From contig NC_083656.1 of assembly GCF_963576545.1 (NCBI RefSeq), positions 9,448,346-9,512,345 of the forward strand: a stretch of 64,000 nt of DNA. The letters run 5' to 3'. Below, piece by piece: positions 1 to 12,884 of this stretch. Numbering within the stretch: the first letter of the stretch is position 1; each line of letters starts with the position of its first letter. The DNA is from Limanda limanda. Its lineage: Eukaryota > Chordata > Actinopteri > Pleuronectiformes > Pleuronectidae. Under the pieces are notes generated by a model. The model was given only the letters and a program-made list of their open reading frames with translations. It did not search any database and had not been told where the DNA came from. The position numbers and the translations under genes were made by a program.

Positions 1-255
1 TCAGCGTCTCCAGTCCCATAGGAGGGCATTCTAGGTAATGAGAATGACAAATTGGCATGTGATGGAAATGTTATGTATCACACTTTGCATTGCTCCGGGA
101 TAATTTCTCTCTGCAAAGTAGTTCTCCTGAGTAGGGCTCCGTGCATTCGTTAATAGCTTCACAAAATTACTTAACAGCAAAGAGCAATTTGGTGCAATTT
201 TGTTGAGAAGATCTAAGAGTATGTGCTCTGTTCAGAAAACCTGCTGTGATCGACG

Positions 256-275
256 ACACACACACACACACACAC
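256..275. repeat. (CA)10 microsatellite
   Basis: A short uninterrupted CA run inside cpxm2 intron 2. Confidence 0.9.
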
Positions 276-3200
276 ATGCACCAGAACTCAAGATGGAAAC
301 TTTCAGTACCCACGTCACATTCTGAGCTTGCTAGGAGACGGAGACAGGTTAATGTACATTTCAAACTTCTGTGTGTGAGCAGCTAATTTTTACAAAACGC
401 TGGAAAATCACAGTACAAAAGGTGAGCGTGTGTGAAGGGAATGGAATCAAACAGCCTGACGGAGGCTTTGATGTCTCAACTCCGATGAATTTCCAAATGT
501 GTCGAGCTTCACGGGTGATTGACTGTACACTGTAAACGCTTCCTTTTTGTAAATTTCACAGCCATCTCACTGCAGCCTGAATACATGATTAAAACGTTGG
601 ATTGACTACAACTGTATCGTGATCCTGAAATAGAGAAATGCCACAAAGCTGTCGAGTACAAGTTCAAAGGTTTTAATATGAAATCAAAGCACAAACTCTC
701 AATATCAGTAATTTATTGTCATTATTATATTTTAGCTGTTATTGCATAATGGACTGCATGGTCAAATTTGACAAGTTGATCTTACTTAAAAAAAATGTGT
801 TACCAAAATGAAGTGAATATATATAACAATATTAATTGAAATGTATTTGTTTATTTTGATTTTAGCTTTGTTGTAGCTTGGCTAGGTTGTTACAGCTTAT
901 AAATGCCAAGTAAGATTTATTTTAGTTACGTTTAAGCACAAGTTAGTCTGCCTTAAATTAATAGTTGTGTTTACTTGAATTTAGTAATTTGATTTAGCAT
1001 AGGTATGACATTTTAAAGTCACGAGTAGATAAATACAAAGTTTACAAAGTCTTTAAATCTCTGTATTCTTCTGGGTCATTTTCTGTTGTGTATTTTCCTG
1101 TTGCCGTGCTATGCCTGGATACCATCTTGTCACCATGTCAACCTGTACATCTGCTTCTTCCATTCAAATAGAGCCACTGCAGTGACCTGCCTATGAGAGT
1201 GTACGTTTGGGTCCTGAAATAACCAAAATTATTGAACATTTAGGGCAGCCACAAGCAATTTTAAACTGCATTCATTTCAAGGGCTGAAAGTCAAGGCAGC
1301 AGAAATATCCTGAGCTCTTTTTTTTAAGTAAGGGTCAAGCTCCAAAAGCGCTGGATTCTTCAGTTCCCATAATAAAACCTAATAAAGCCTTTCTCCATGA
1401 AATAAACTCTCACTAAATCCATGTCTCCAGGTTTTTGTGTTTTTAGGTTTTCAGGCCCGAACTGAAGTTAACAAAATTACATTACAATTCCTCAGGGTTA
1501 TCACGTTATTTAGTCAGACTTGGCTTTGATGCTCTGTATAAATCACTCACTCCTTTGCGTCTTCCCAAGTAACAGAAACTCTACAGTGAGCAAATTTCAT
1601 CATTCTTTATCATCATTTTGCATCATCAAAGTCTGTCAATGAACTTCAATAAAATGCAGAGTATTGCATTGTGGGATTAGCAGAAAGTGGTCTACACACC
1701 ACGGGTGTTATTCATCGACTTTGAAGCTGCCATCAGAGTCAGTTATACAGTTTACAAGTTCATTAAAACATTCTGTGGATGTTAAATCATTATTTTTTTT
1801 TGAGCATTTTAGTTATATATGTATATACAGATGCAAATATTTAAAAAATGTGGGGTTTTCATGGCAGAACAAATATTTAGGTAACGGTTGCAGGGGGGGG
1901 GGTCATTATTAGGGTCTCACTGCACTCTACAGTCAGTGTGAGAGGCAGAACACCTGCCGGCCTAAAGAGAGGAAGCCATTTAAAGTGAGTTGCTGTTTGG
2001 TGCAGTGTCTGTAAGGATTCTGTGAAGACTAGCACAGCTGGATGTTTGTCTTCTATCTCCCCTTTAGTTAACGGAGACAATGAGATGCTAGCAGGCTAAT
2101 ATGCTCACAGGCTAATGGGCTATTATGCTTGCGGTTGACAGCTTGTACCATCCAATTGGTGCAGGTGGCAGGTGTAGGTGGTGCCTGGGAGCTGTGGCTG
2201 CAGTGTGTGTCTTTCTGTGGGCGTATTGTGTGCAATGCGTAGTCGTGCAGAAGTACTTCAGTGTAAACAACATCTTGTGTCATTTTATTTCCATAACGTT
2301 TTTTTTTACTGCAGGATCCTTTAAATAGTGTGAGTGATATATTTTAGAACTGGTTTTAACTGTAGATCCTGCACTATGCACTCTCAGCTCTAAGGGAGCA
2401 TGATGCATCTACAGTGCAATGAGTGGCACAGTTCACATCTTTACTGGCGGCACTTGTGATGGCAATTAGCAGTCATCAATATGAATAATTATCTCGTAAT
2501 TAACTCCTTGAGCATACCAATTATCCAGTAACACCCACTCGAGCCACAGCCATGGTTCGACAGGCATGCAGTTGTATTCAAGGCTTTTTTTAAAAGAGAG
2601 AGCTGCAAAGCCCTTAAGAATGTTTTGATTCGCCGCTGGAGGGAGGTTGAGCTTCATTTGAACAAATGCCTGTCTTTAAGTGATTGCAGTAACTGCGACG
2701 GGGAGCACTAAATAGAGCTCTTTGTGTGAGATTGGCTCATCTCTTACACTGCGATGGATCTCACCCAGCGAAGGGCCCGCAGGCAAATCAGAGTTGACGT
2801 GTGAATTGGCCGCCCATTGGCTCTCTGGGTTGGATCAATCTGTTTGCACGACTTCCCTGGACCGCAGCGACGGAATTTACAGAGCAAGGATTTTTTCGAC
2901 TGGGCACTGGTATGGTTGTACATGCAGCATTTACCTCACAAGTAGTTAAATTAACTCCCAGAAGTGTAACAGGCACAAAGAAGATAGATGCATGTTTGTT
3001 AAGAATATTGTGGCTCTGGACGTTTGTAAATATCCGCACGCGAAGCTGGCAGTGAAGTACACAGAGGAAGTTGGCTTTGTGTTTTGAAACTGTTCCATCA
3101 GCCTGATGTGTCTGAGACGTTGAAGATCGAGAAAGCACCAGACAAAGTAGACCTGCTTCCAAAATCCACACGTGCATTAGGCAATTTATGTTTGGTGCAT

Positions 3201-4109
3201 TAAGTAAACACGGGCCAAATGAAGTCCCGCTGTAAAACTAAAGCGTAGAAGTTGATGAACAATCCAGAAGCAAAGCCACAAGTAGGAGCAGTTACTGGAG
3301 GATTCCGGTAACTCTATACGGCAATAAAGCACATGTTGCTCCTCTTGTGACCCTGTACGTGTATATTTAAATACTGTGAGTCCACACGCTTTCGGAATGG
3401 AGCGATCACAACATTAGGGGTGAATCCCAACCCTCGAACCGGCCTGAAGGATCAAGGTAAGCCGGACAGAAAAATAAATAAAATAAATGGATGTCTGCTA
3501 TGTTGCAAAAACCCTAAATCGTTATCCCCATCTGCATGCAATCCTTCCCAAGAGGACCCCCAGAGGAACGCAGCATCTGGATTCAACAATAAAGTGTAAT
3601 AGAAATGACAAAGCAAACAGTCGAGGCCTCATATGTTGCTATCTAGGCCACTTGCCATGTTACGGTGGAAGGCCGGAGCCAAATCTAGGATCAGAGTTTT
3701 ATCTGGCCGTGTATCACAAGTTATTGCACATCTGGTGGTATGCATTTGTGATGTACTCCAGGGCTGGAATGTATTAATATTCTAATGTTTATGTACTTTA
3801 AGCTTTAAACTGCTTCCAAACACATAGGGTCCGACCCGTTTTTAATTATTACACAATGAAAATCTGAACAATCTAAACAGGAGAAGTGTTTTGTAAACTT
3901 TAAATATTAAAGCAAGACAGTTTGACTTTTGCTGAATAAACTCGTCAATTACATTTGACAAATTTCAAAAAACATCAGCTAACTTTAGCCACAATAAGTT
4001 ATCAGCCACACCAAACCAGTTAAAGATGCAACAGCAAATATCCGTTGTGGGTTTGAATTAACATTTTCTTATTTCGCCAAAGAACAGAAGTACACGGGGC
4101 AAAAAACAA

Positions 4110-4320
4110 CACATACATTTTGGCATTAATTTGGAAAAAGGCCGTATCCAGATTTTTGATTTTAATTACTTTTTTTCTGATTTCCCAGAGAATAATTCCT
4201 GGATCTTGATGAAATTAATCATGCATATTTGGTGCAATTTGCTGCAGCTTGATTGAATTTAAAACAACTGCTGGGCCTTGGCGGAGGTACGCGCTCAACT
4301 GAGTGACATTCTAGTGGATT
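4110..4320 (+). repeat. Dispersed fish repeat, 3' portion
   Basis: Blocks AGAATAATTCCTGGATCTTGATGAA, ATCATGCATATTTGGTGCAATTTGC and GGGCCTTGGCGGAGGTACGCGCTC occur in the order of the 3' part of the same interspersed family as 29893-30235. The final TTGGCGGAGGT is shared by both copies. It sits in cpxm2 intron 2. Confidence 0.55.
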
Positions 4321-5715
4321 TGTTAGTTCAACTTTTCATTTGTCAGAAGATTGCGTTACTTCGAGTCAATTTAATCAAATTCTACTTTGTATAGCGTCAT
4401 ATCATAACTCACTTTCAAGGGGAGGTAATAAAATGTTGAAACCTTACAATAGTTAAGAAAACCCCAACAGATCCACAACAGTTCAACAAGCTAAAGCACT
4501 TTCTCCAAACTAAACTTAGTCTCGCTTTATAAGAAAACATCAGACTATCAGACAGATATACAACTGACCAGTCAGTTAAAAACCTGCATTTTACCAACCC
4601 CAGCCTTCAGAGCTTGACTGTGCACATGTGACAAACTGTGAGATCGCGCTGGAAACATTTGGTTTCGCTACATTTCTGTTGCGTCTGATGGGACTCGTGA
4701 ACAGGCTGTTGAAACATCCGCTGCTATTCTTAGAGCCCTGTTTAATGAATTCCCTATTGTTTTGTTATGCAGCCTGTGTGGATGTGACAGACTACTGAGG
4801 TTCTGCTGTACATTCAACAGCGCCCAAATAATACGAGTTCTGAGGGCTAAACAATTTTTAAAGATGAGTAATTGAGCTCTCGATTTACAGAATGTGTGAT
4901 TTTACACATGTCCAGGCCCCTTATAGTTTGACCGTGACAAATCAGCTGCTACCAGGACATGCTGAATCAAACTCTGAAAACAGATCAGAGCCGAGTCACA
5001 GCTTCAGCCATGAAAACATGCGTGTGGGAGTTGAGAGCAATGTGCCAGGCATGTCGGCATGAAGTTCTCATTTTCCTACATGCAAGTTTATCCAACTTTC
5101 TGCTCCCATTCCCATGGCAAATTAAAAATGGCAGCCTCTCTGTCTGACACAGTAGGTTCCTCACAATAGTTTCAACAAAAACACATAAAATCACTGTTGG
5201 CCACCGCATCCAAACTTAACCTCGCAGCGGTATTAAACTCAGCTTCCTGTTATGTCTGACGCCGCGTGAACGAGTGTAATATTGGCAATATCACGATTTT
5301 CAGAGCGGCGGTGGAAAGTCTGAGGTCTATAGCTACACGCGCTTCGCCCCGAATCGCACTTTCAGCCAGACGAGTTTAATCTGTCATCCGACGTGACGGA
5401 AAGGCTACCGGGGCATCGTGAATCCAGTTCAGCAAAAAAATGGGATCCATGGAAACCAAACACGATGCTTTGGGGCAGAGCAGACACCAGCGCCTCTGTG
5501 GCTCGACTCCGCTTCTGAGAGCATCGTCGTATACTGCCAGACTTTCCAAAATATTTATCGTCTTTGAGAGGGTATGTTTCTCTCACCCGCCCCCGCCATC
5601 ATAAAAGCCTCTGTGAAAGCAGAGAAATTATCCCTGCACATTGGAGGAAGGTTGCTTTTTTATGAGATCATGAATTTCAAATAACATGTGAGAGTCTCAT
5701 CGGTTCTTCACTTAC

Positions 5716-5808
5716 CCTCTTTTATGGAGTTGTATTGTCCTCCCTCTGAGATGCTGTTTGCGGCGTTCAGGTTGCTCTTCTTGTTCTTCTCCGCTTTCTT
5801 GCTGTTCG
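5716..5808 (-). CDS. cpxm2: cpxm2 exon 2 (Lys/Asn-rich linker)
   Basis: A 93-nt exon, 31 codons in phase 1 on both sides, flanked by acceptor CCTTCCTTAG (AG at 5809-5810) and donor GTAAGT (GT at 5714-5715). It encodes NSKKAEKNKKSNLNAAN and then SISEGGQYNSIKE, equivalent to the Lys-rich linker before the discoidin domain. Found by reading the splice sites; it is too short to appear as an ATG-initiated ORF. Confidence 0.8.
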
Positions 5809-8281
5809 CTAAGGAAGGACATTACATTTTTAGAGGAATAGAAACATGCTGTTTATATTTTGTCTTTTGAAAGGAGGCCTGTGAGAGGTTAAATCACATT
5901 TAATATTGCTGATTCATTCTTGTCATTGCGCAGCGGGAAAGTAATAGTGTTGACGCTGAGAAGAAAGTAGCTTTGGCTTGATTCAGGCCTCCACATATGG
6001 ATGGATTCAAGATTGGGACTGAACCAAGAGACAATTTCTGGGCACAGAACTTGCAAACGTTTAACTCTTGTGCTCTTTACATGATACGTCCCGCTCTCAG
6101 TAGCTCAGCCGCTGATGCTTTTTAATTTGCACTCTCATTTAAGATCTTTAACACTGATAATATTTATGAGCTAAAGGGCCCGAGGTTCAAATCCATCATG
6201 GAAATGCCCCGTGCAGAGCTGGGAGTCACATTCCAGGGATTGTGGATGGAAGTGAACCGTGTGCTTTATATTTGACAGAGTGTCAGGTCAGGAAAGGCCC
6301 CATGTGATAACAATCCTTCTCACATCTGAAAGTCTTTATCCTTGTCTCCTTCTGGGACCAGGGTGAGTCCTGCTCCGAGCTGCGTACCGGCTCCAGCACG
6401 ACGGATTAACAGAGATACGATCATTTGGACAATGTGCTTCTTTCTGTAACTTGTTTTTTACCAAGTTTTGGATTCCTCCCATAATAATAGATAAGTTAAA
6501 GGTCGAGTTGCTACTTCACAGGTTGAGACAGTCTTCCAACAGTTTATCTATGTAAAGAATCATTTTAGATAATTTCAGAATATGTTGTATCATTAAATTA
6601 TTTTTTTCCTATAGCATCGTAGTTTGTAATCTTAAAAAAAAAGAAAAGAATCACCTCTTTAAAGCTATTAAGCTATTGTTACTTAGTAATGACCTATTTG
6701 ATTCCAGCAGACACACGGCAACATTAATTAAACAGTGAAGCAAAACAGTAAAGTTTTGCAAAAACTAAAAACTGATACGATAGGAGACATTTTATTGAAA
6801 GGAGCTCACACACTCAGTTTCTGAGGGGAACTGTAGAAAAGGGATAATCGCTCTCTAAGGATTTGCCTCTATAAAAAAATCTATTTCATAATACACACAA
6901 ATTCAGAACTAATAAGAATATTGATTAGTGCAGCATATAAAGATTATTTTTTCCTACACCATCAAATAAAATGCTGTAAATAGTTTAGCTTGTGTGTGTG
7001 TCTGCAGTTCATATTCATGCACAAAAACAATATTTTTTCTTGATTTGATGCAGACTGCTCTGCCACCTGCAGCAGGCATCTCTGTCGAGACACGTGAAGC
7101 CCAGCTGCCTGAACCGTGAGGTCACTGTCGGCACAGCTGCTCTTAGTTATCCGCCATCAACCAACAGAAAAGCCTCACGCCTGCTCCCGTCCTCCAATCA
7201 CCTGGCAGGATTAGAAACATACCTACAAACCTGCTACTGCATGTGCTGAGGGACCCCCAGAGAGAGCCTTGAGCTGTACGTTTCTGTGCAGGCTGTGTTT
7301 CGCTGCTTTTGGGGGGAAAATGTGGACTTCACGTGTGTTCTGGCTCTGACCTCTGGCATGCATGAGGTGGTTAATCCTGCAGGAGCCACACAGGAACATG
7401 GCTCTGATCTATGTGCACAGAAGCGAGGAGGAGGAGGGGGGGGAGGAGGAGGAGGAAGAAGAGGAGGACTACCTGAGGTGGCCGTTGTTGTTGTAGTTTT
7501 TTCTCTGCACATCCATCACCTTGTGAAGTGAATACAGCTGCTCCTCTGAAGTCCCAGAGGATACTAAGGTTCAATGTGATGCGTCATATTTTCCATTTGA
7601 ATTCATCAAAATGTGTCTGGAGCAGTTAAACAGTAGCTTTCTGAGCAATAAGAACTTATTTTAGTATTCACCTTTTTTCGTGAAAAGCATGAACTAATAA
7701 GTCATGTCTATCTTGTTTAAACTGAATTCAAAACTTCCCTCAAAAAGCTGAACCGATCAGCCACACTGGTATCTAGTGGCAACACTGACACGTGAATTCC
7801 ATAATAAATTCTGATGAAACTTTCAAATTAAGTTTTTTAACTCAAATGTGGCGTAGGTGTAGGTGTTAAGTTGAGTTTTTTTTAAGAAAATCAATGTTGC
7901 ACCGGTGCAGACGTTTTACAACCAAGAGCTTGAGAATCAACCTTTACAGAAACAACTCTTTTCCAAGTTGTCCTGTGAAGCGACGGCAAGCCTGTTACCT
8001 GGTTTTGCATCAGCTGTGGTTTGATCCGTCTGCCTGCTGCTGACTTCCTTTCCCTTGGGCACCTTCTTGCCAGGGTTGCGGCCTGGGTGCTCCTGCCTCT
8101 CAGGTACCGAGGCCACAGGCTTCTCCTGCATTTGGACCCGGTTGTACTGCTCCCTTGTCAGCAGCTCCTGCATGTAATAATCCTCATCCTCGCCAGCAGT
8201 GTCGGGGCTGAGGTCTGCGAGCCCCAGGAGGAGTCCCAGCAGAGCCAGGGGGGTTAGGAGGCTGAGGCACCGTCTTGTCAT
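5716..8281 (-). CDS. cpxm2: Carboxypeptidase X member 2-like, first two coding exons (partial gene)
   Basis: The exons 8281-7999 and 5808-5716 join in phase 1 and encode the first 125 residues plus one base. Residues 1 to about 24 form a signal peptide (MTRRC then a Leu-rich core). An acidic stretch EDEDYYMQELLTREQY follows at 31-46, resembling the human CPXM2 N-terminus as I recall it (EDPDYYGQEIWSREPYY). A basic Lys-rich linker continues through exon 2. The discoidin and M14 carboxypeptidase-like domains must lie on exons beyond the left edge of the window. Family members are secreted, and CPXM2 is considered catalytically inactive. The tandem position and same orientation as chst15 match the human order. 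CPXM1 or AEBP1 are less likely because of the N-terminal motif and the neighbour. Confidence 0.82.
5809..7998. other. cpxm2 intron 1
   Basis: A 2.2-kb intron between the first two coding exons. It holds a GGA-rich tract (7421-7471) and no other coding signal. Confidence 0.75.
7421..7471. repeat. GGA-rich low-complexity tract
   Basis: A purine-only run of GAGGAG and a G9 block on the plus strand in cpxm2 intron 1. It explains the Gly- and Pro-rich frames in both directions. Confidence 0.9.
7999..8281 (-). CDS. cpxm2: cpxm2 exon 1 (signal peptide and acidic N-terminus)
   Basis: The ATG at 8281 opens 94 full codons plus one base, ending at the donor GTAACA (GT at 7997-7998). The Leu-rich signal peptide, the EDEDYY motif and a Lys/Gln-rich tail are visible. 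The frame runs on into the intron to 7937, but the donor and the phase match with exon 2 set the boundary. Confidence 0.85.
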
Positions 8282-8294
8282 GACCCCAGGGGGA

Positions 8295-8363
8295 TTATCT
8301 CCAGCTGAGAGTCCTGATGCCGTCTCCAGAGGAGCCTGCCGCTGCTGCCGGGCTGCGTCCCAT
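8295..8363 (-). promoter_or_regulatory. Upstream ORF in the cpxm2 leader
   Basis: On the minus strand an ATG at 8363 opens a 22-codon Ala/Gly/Ser-rich frame ending TAA at 8295-8297, 13 nt before the cpxm2 start codon. It would be translated first if transcription starts above 8363. The sequence is seen; the regulatory role is inferred. Confidence 0.5.
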
Positions 8364-8570
8364 CAACCGCTCCCCTTCCTCTCCCTTCCAGCTCCCGAGA
8401 CGGAGAGTTCACAAAGTTCTCAGAGCGCTCCAAGTCACTGACGAAAGCGGCAGAGCCAGAGGGTCCATGGAAGCCTCAGCCTGGGAAAAATCCTGTGAGG
8501 GAGGGAGAGAGAAGATGAGGGAGAGGAGAGGGAAGAGGGAAGAGAAAGAGAGAGAGATAGAACAGTTCTC
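8364..8570 (-). promoter_or_regulatory. cpxm2 5'UTR or proximal promoter with purine/pyrimidine tract
   Basis: Upstream of the leader uORF lies GC-rich sequence, then a strongly strand-asymmetric tract (plus strand GA-rich, about 8495-8565). On the minus strand this tract ends CCCTCACAG (AG at 8493-8494) and so also reads as a strong polypyrimidine-acceptor. It may be a GA-type promoter element or the acceptor of an exon whose noncoding first exon lies further right. Sequence alone does not decide between them. Confidence 0.4.
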
Positions 8571-9211
8571 TCCTTCAGATGCAGGCAGGTGACTCAAACA
8601 GAAACCTTCTTTTTTCTGCTTCTCTTTTAGATCCAAACAAGTCCCCTGTGCTGACACATAGCATATACTGTATTGCTGTGAGTAGAAGTGAAATGGGGAT
8701 GGAAATCGCTCTGGGAAACACACATTGACAAGTTGAGGATCTGCTTTCATCTCCATCTCCTCCCACTCTGTCTGGGGCAGGCTTTGCTTCAGGCAGAGGA
8801 AAGTTTCCTCTTTCCTGCGGGGGAATCCACTCAGGGACTCAAACTGTTTGCAATTCACCAGTTCACGATTGTTTTTATTCAAGAGGAGAAGCACAGGCGA
8901 TATATACATTCCCAGCAAACAGGAGCAGTGATCCACTCTTTTCATCACACTGGGTGTTTGGATGTCAGCTAAAGCCACAGGATGTCAAGATTACAAACTT
9001 GTCCGCCGCCTCACTTTACTGAGGCTGCTCTTGTTTCAGCAAAGACCTGTTTGGACTCTGCGGTAATTTACACGTTAACTAGCGGGCAGAAATCTGACTG
9101 AACAAACTCTCCGTGGAGGATCCAGGCGTGTTCCAACACAGGGATGGAGTACTGCCCTGTGTGTCACAGCTCATCACATCAGCACTGTCTGTTCCTCATG
9201 CAGCTTGTACT

Positions 9212-9317
<106 letters not shown>

Positions 9318-10194
9318 ACTACAGCAGCTGATGGAGGCTTATTTTACCAGGAGACAATACCAAAGCCCAAAGCCAGGAGTCAAACTCCTGATTAAAACCA
9401 TATTTTTTCAGCAAAGAAGGTTTTTCCTTGGGTTAAGTAGTGAGAAGAAACAGAATATATCGTTTCACAACAATCCCTGGCATATGGAGCTATAGCTAAG
9501 CAGAAGCAGAAAATGTCTTGCCATGGGCTTATTTAAGATTTAGTCATAAGGAGTGGGGATACCAAGGAGCATTCTCACAGCTAATAAGTAAAGCTTTTGA
9601 CATTCCATCAACCCGAGGCAAGACAGGCAAAGATAATAATCCCTCAACAAGTCTGGTGCCCTGCCTGGACGCTGCCCCATTTAAATGCATTGCTTCATTA
9701 CACATAACTGATGTGGATGGACATTGCATAGAGAGAAGTCTAGGCATAAGGGTTCACATTGGAAATGAGACGTTACACCTGAGAAGGAGAGAGAACGGAG
9801 GGTGAAGGAGTCTGAGGCAGCGGGCTATCACAGGAACAGGATCTGCAGTGGGTGGACAGCTCGGGGCTGGAATACTCTGTACCTCGCCTGGCACAGGCTC
9901 TCGCCAGCAAAGGCAGGCATTAGCTTTCTTCGCCCACTCCCCATCTCGACTGCACCCCATCCAAAAGCTGTCTGGAAGGGAGAAACAAACGGAAGGAGGG
10001 ATGAGAGAGAGAGAGAAGGCAGCCAAGAGCGCTGTGAGGTTTTGCCACATGAAACCGCAACTCTCAGAAAGTCAGGTTTTATCCAAAATGCACGACCACG
10101 CCACAGCTGTGACGCTTCAGCACACTGGTTCGGTATATATGCAATGAAACCATGGTAACGTGAAGTGCAAGGAAGTAGTGGGGCTCGCCTGTAT

Positions 10195-10480
10195 AGACTG
10201 TATATGAGGATGGAGAACAAAAAAGTGAAGCCAAAATGTCTCAGCTGCCCCCTGGTGGCCGACCGCAGAATAGCTTATGACTCCCACCTCCTCCATGTTA
10301 GCAGATAGGCCAACTGAAATGTCAAAGTAAAGGTTTTTATCACACTAATGTTTGTTCAAATGCTAATTTGAATTTTCTGCTGAGTTTTAATTTGTTGTAC
10401 GATGCTTTAAAAATGGGGTGAAATGTCGCTCCTGCACAGACTCTGGCTCCAAAGTCATTGTAGACTACAATTATGTACTT
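10195..10480 (+). mobile_element. MITE-like element, diverged copy
   Basis: It begins with the family end (GACTGTATATGAGGATGG), followed by AAGTGAAGCCAAAATGTCTC, CCCCCTGGTGGCC and CTCCATGTTAGC, all shared with the copy at 12885. The homologous core is clear to about 10345. The right boundary near 10480 is uncertain and no intact right inverted repeat is visible. Confidence 0.55.
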
Positions 10481-12884
10481 TTAATAAAGCTGGTGTTTGT
10501 TGTATATAATAATGTCACTACACTTATCCCATTGCATCTGAATTATTATGAATAATCAATACTCTCCCAAGACGTCACTTGTCAGCTAACATAAGGTTAT
10601 GTTCAGACTTACGATTGCCTGTGTCTCCGTCTCTTGCTTTTCTATATTGTTTGTGTTATTGAATCGTTAGCTGTCTCGAAGTAAATGATAAATGCTTAAA
10701 AAACTTGATACTATTCACGGGAGCAAAACCATATAAGTTCACATAGCAAAGAGGAAGGAGCCTCTCCATCTTAAGCCAACTGTGAGAATGACATGTGCAG
10801 CTACAGGAACAGCTACACACATGGTTTCACTAAATGTACGTACAGTAGTTTATAAGTCATATTAGACATGGTCAGCATGTATTAAAGCGTGACGCGATTT
10901 CTTCAACTCGCAGTGTGAAGCCACCTGAGCGTCTTGCCTTACAGTGACTACTTCTACGGTCTGATGCCGGGGGGGATGTAACAACTGCTCATCAGGCTTT
11001 GGAGCAGAGCGGCTTGAGGTGGGCTTGTTGTGACAATACCTGTCTTTCTCAGTGAGGAACACCTAAGGTGGGAGAGTGGCGGCTCCTGCCTCTCTGCCAT
11101 AATCTCTTACAGGGAGGAAAGTCCCCGTCTGAATTCTCATTAATTGGCCTTCAGTGCGCGGAGAGAGAGGTTAGCTGCTCGGTGGCAAAACCTCATCACT
11201 GCTGGTTTGAACCCTGGTAATGATGAAAGAAGAATGTTCGGCTTGAGATACACAATCTGAGGGTGGAAAGAATAATGAATAGTGGTGTTGAATTGTTCAG
11301 CAAGACATGGCAAGGCAAGGATAATACTGTCACGCACTGACTAAACTTTTTAAACACAACTTAATTAATTAAATGTGTTCAGAACCCTGGCGGACTTAAC
11401 AATGTAGTGGTCTACTCTTCTGCCTTTTGCACAACAGGAGATTAATGATCTAATTAACATGTGTAATCTCACCTTTTTTGTACATGGAAAAACATCCCAT
11501 ACACATCTTTCCATCATGCATCAACCTTATGTGTGATGAACAGGCTCATGGCAAATTTTTTGTAATAAATTCTTACGTCGAGAGGTCAAACAAACAGCTC
11601 CGCTCGTGATTGTGGGCCCCCGATATATTTACCTATTTAACCGTCCGTCCAAAGCACACAGTAATATGACACATTTATGGATCCAGAGCGCGGCGCGTCA
11701 CAACCTTGGATTTATTGCTTTTTGAGGCATGTGCATTTCATTACAGATGAATCTCAACTCCTGGCATTATTCACTTTGAGCAAAAACCCTGCTCCCCTCA
11801 CGATGGAAGACAAACGTGGTGAGTTTCCACCACAAGGTTGACATTGGTGCTGTCAGCGTTTGCTATGTAAATGTGAGTGACATAGCAAACATACTATGGC
11901 CTTCAGAGGCATGTCAAAATATGATTATTTAATAATTCAACCCAAAAATGACTATGATCAGCATTTGCACTGTGCTTATAGATTTCTGCATAGATCAGGT
12001 CATACACACTATCAAACTTGTAGAAGTAAAAGCTGGTGTATTTCTCCTGTATCCATGCAATGTGTAATGTTTTCGCCGTATCCTCCTTTGAACTCAGAAA
12101 TCCCAACCTGTGCTCCAGACAGATGAAAGATGCCAGCCATTTTTATTGGTTTGATTACAGTCAATAGATGTGGTGGATTGCATCAAATAACATGTGTCGG
12201 TATTTCGTTGTTGCTGTGGAATGCCCAAGTGGATTAAAGCAGATGTTTTGAGAAGAAATGCTAAGATCTGTTATTCAACTTTTTATTTGATTTGAAACAG
12301 GTTCGGTTGGACCAGTTTTATTTTCTTTTGCTTTTGTAGACATTTTTGTTGATGAGAAGTGCAGCAAAGTGAGATGTTAACTGAAATTTTGTAATGTTAC
12401 ATTTTCTGCTAGAGAGAAATAAAACTCAAAGTCCAGCCAGTGATGAATTATGACAACGGGAGAGAAGATGCTTGAGTTAAATGAAGTGAGACATATGAAT
12501 GCATTGCTATTCAAAGAGGCTACTGGCAAAAAGGATTGTTGAATATGAATCTCACTGGACTGAATATCAATTCGCATTCGCAATTATTCTTTACATGAAA
12601 GATGCTATAATGAATATGTTCATGTTAACAATGGATCAAAAGACTATGCTTTTAAGGTGATAAGGGGAATTATCACCTAAAATTGCAGCTCCTTTAATCT
12701 CTATGGAGAATGTTTCAACTCATTTAATACGACATAATGTGAACACAGTGGAACACTTAGTGGGTAAGGAACTGGAAATTTCCCTCAGGAGTTTCCTGAA
12801 GGGAGAACAGAGATGTAATCAGGTCAGAAACATGACTCTAAATGACAGCTAATGGAGGTTTGATTAGGCTATACTTTCCTTTGG

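Larger units (their letters stand above)
1..5715. other. cpxm2 intron 2 (part)
   Basis: No exon with a discoidin-like frame (CPPLGLE-type start) was found on the minus strand, so exon 3 is probably beyond the left edge. Contains a CA repeat (256-275) and an old dispersed repeat (4110-4320); otherwise unremarkable. Confidence 0.6.

Noticed and set aside
6095..6200. tRNA-like sequence with AGCTCAGCCGCTGATGC and GGTTCAAATCC
   Set aside because: The A-box- and B-box-like blocks are about 80 bp apart and no cloverleaf could be drawn; at best a decayed SINE.
8409..8978. 189-codon minus-strand frame upstream of cpxm2
   Set aside because: It runs through the pyrimidine tract and leader with no family motif, in low-complexity sequence; more likely chance.
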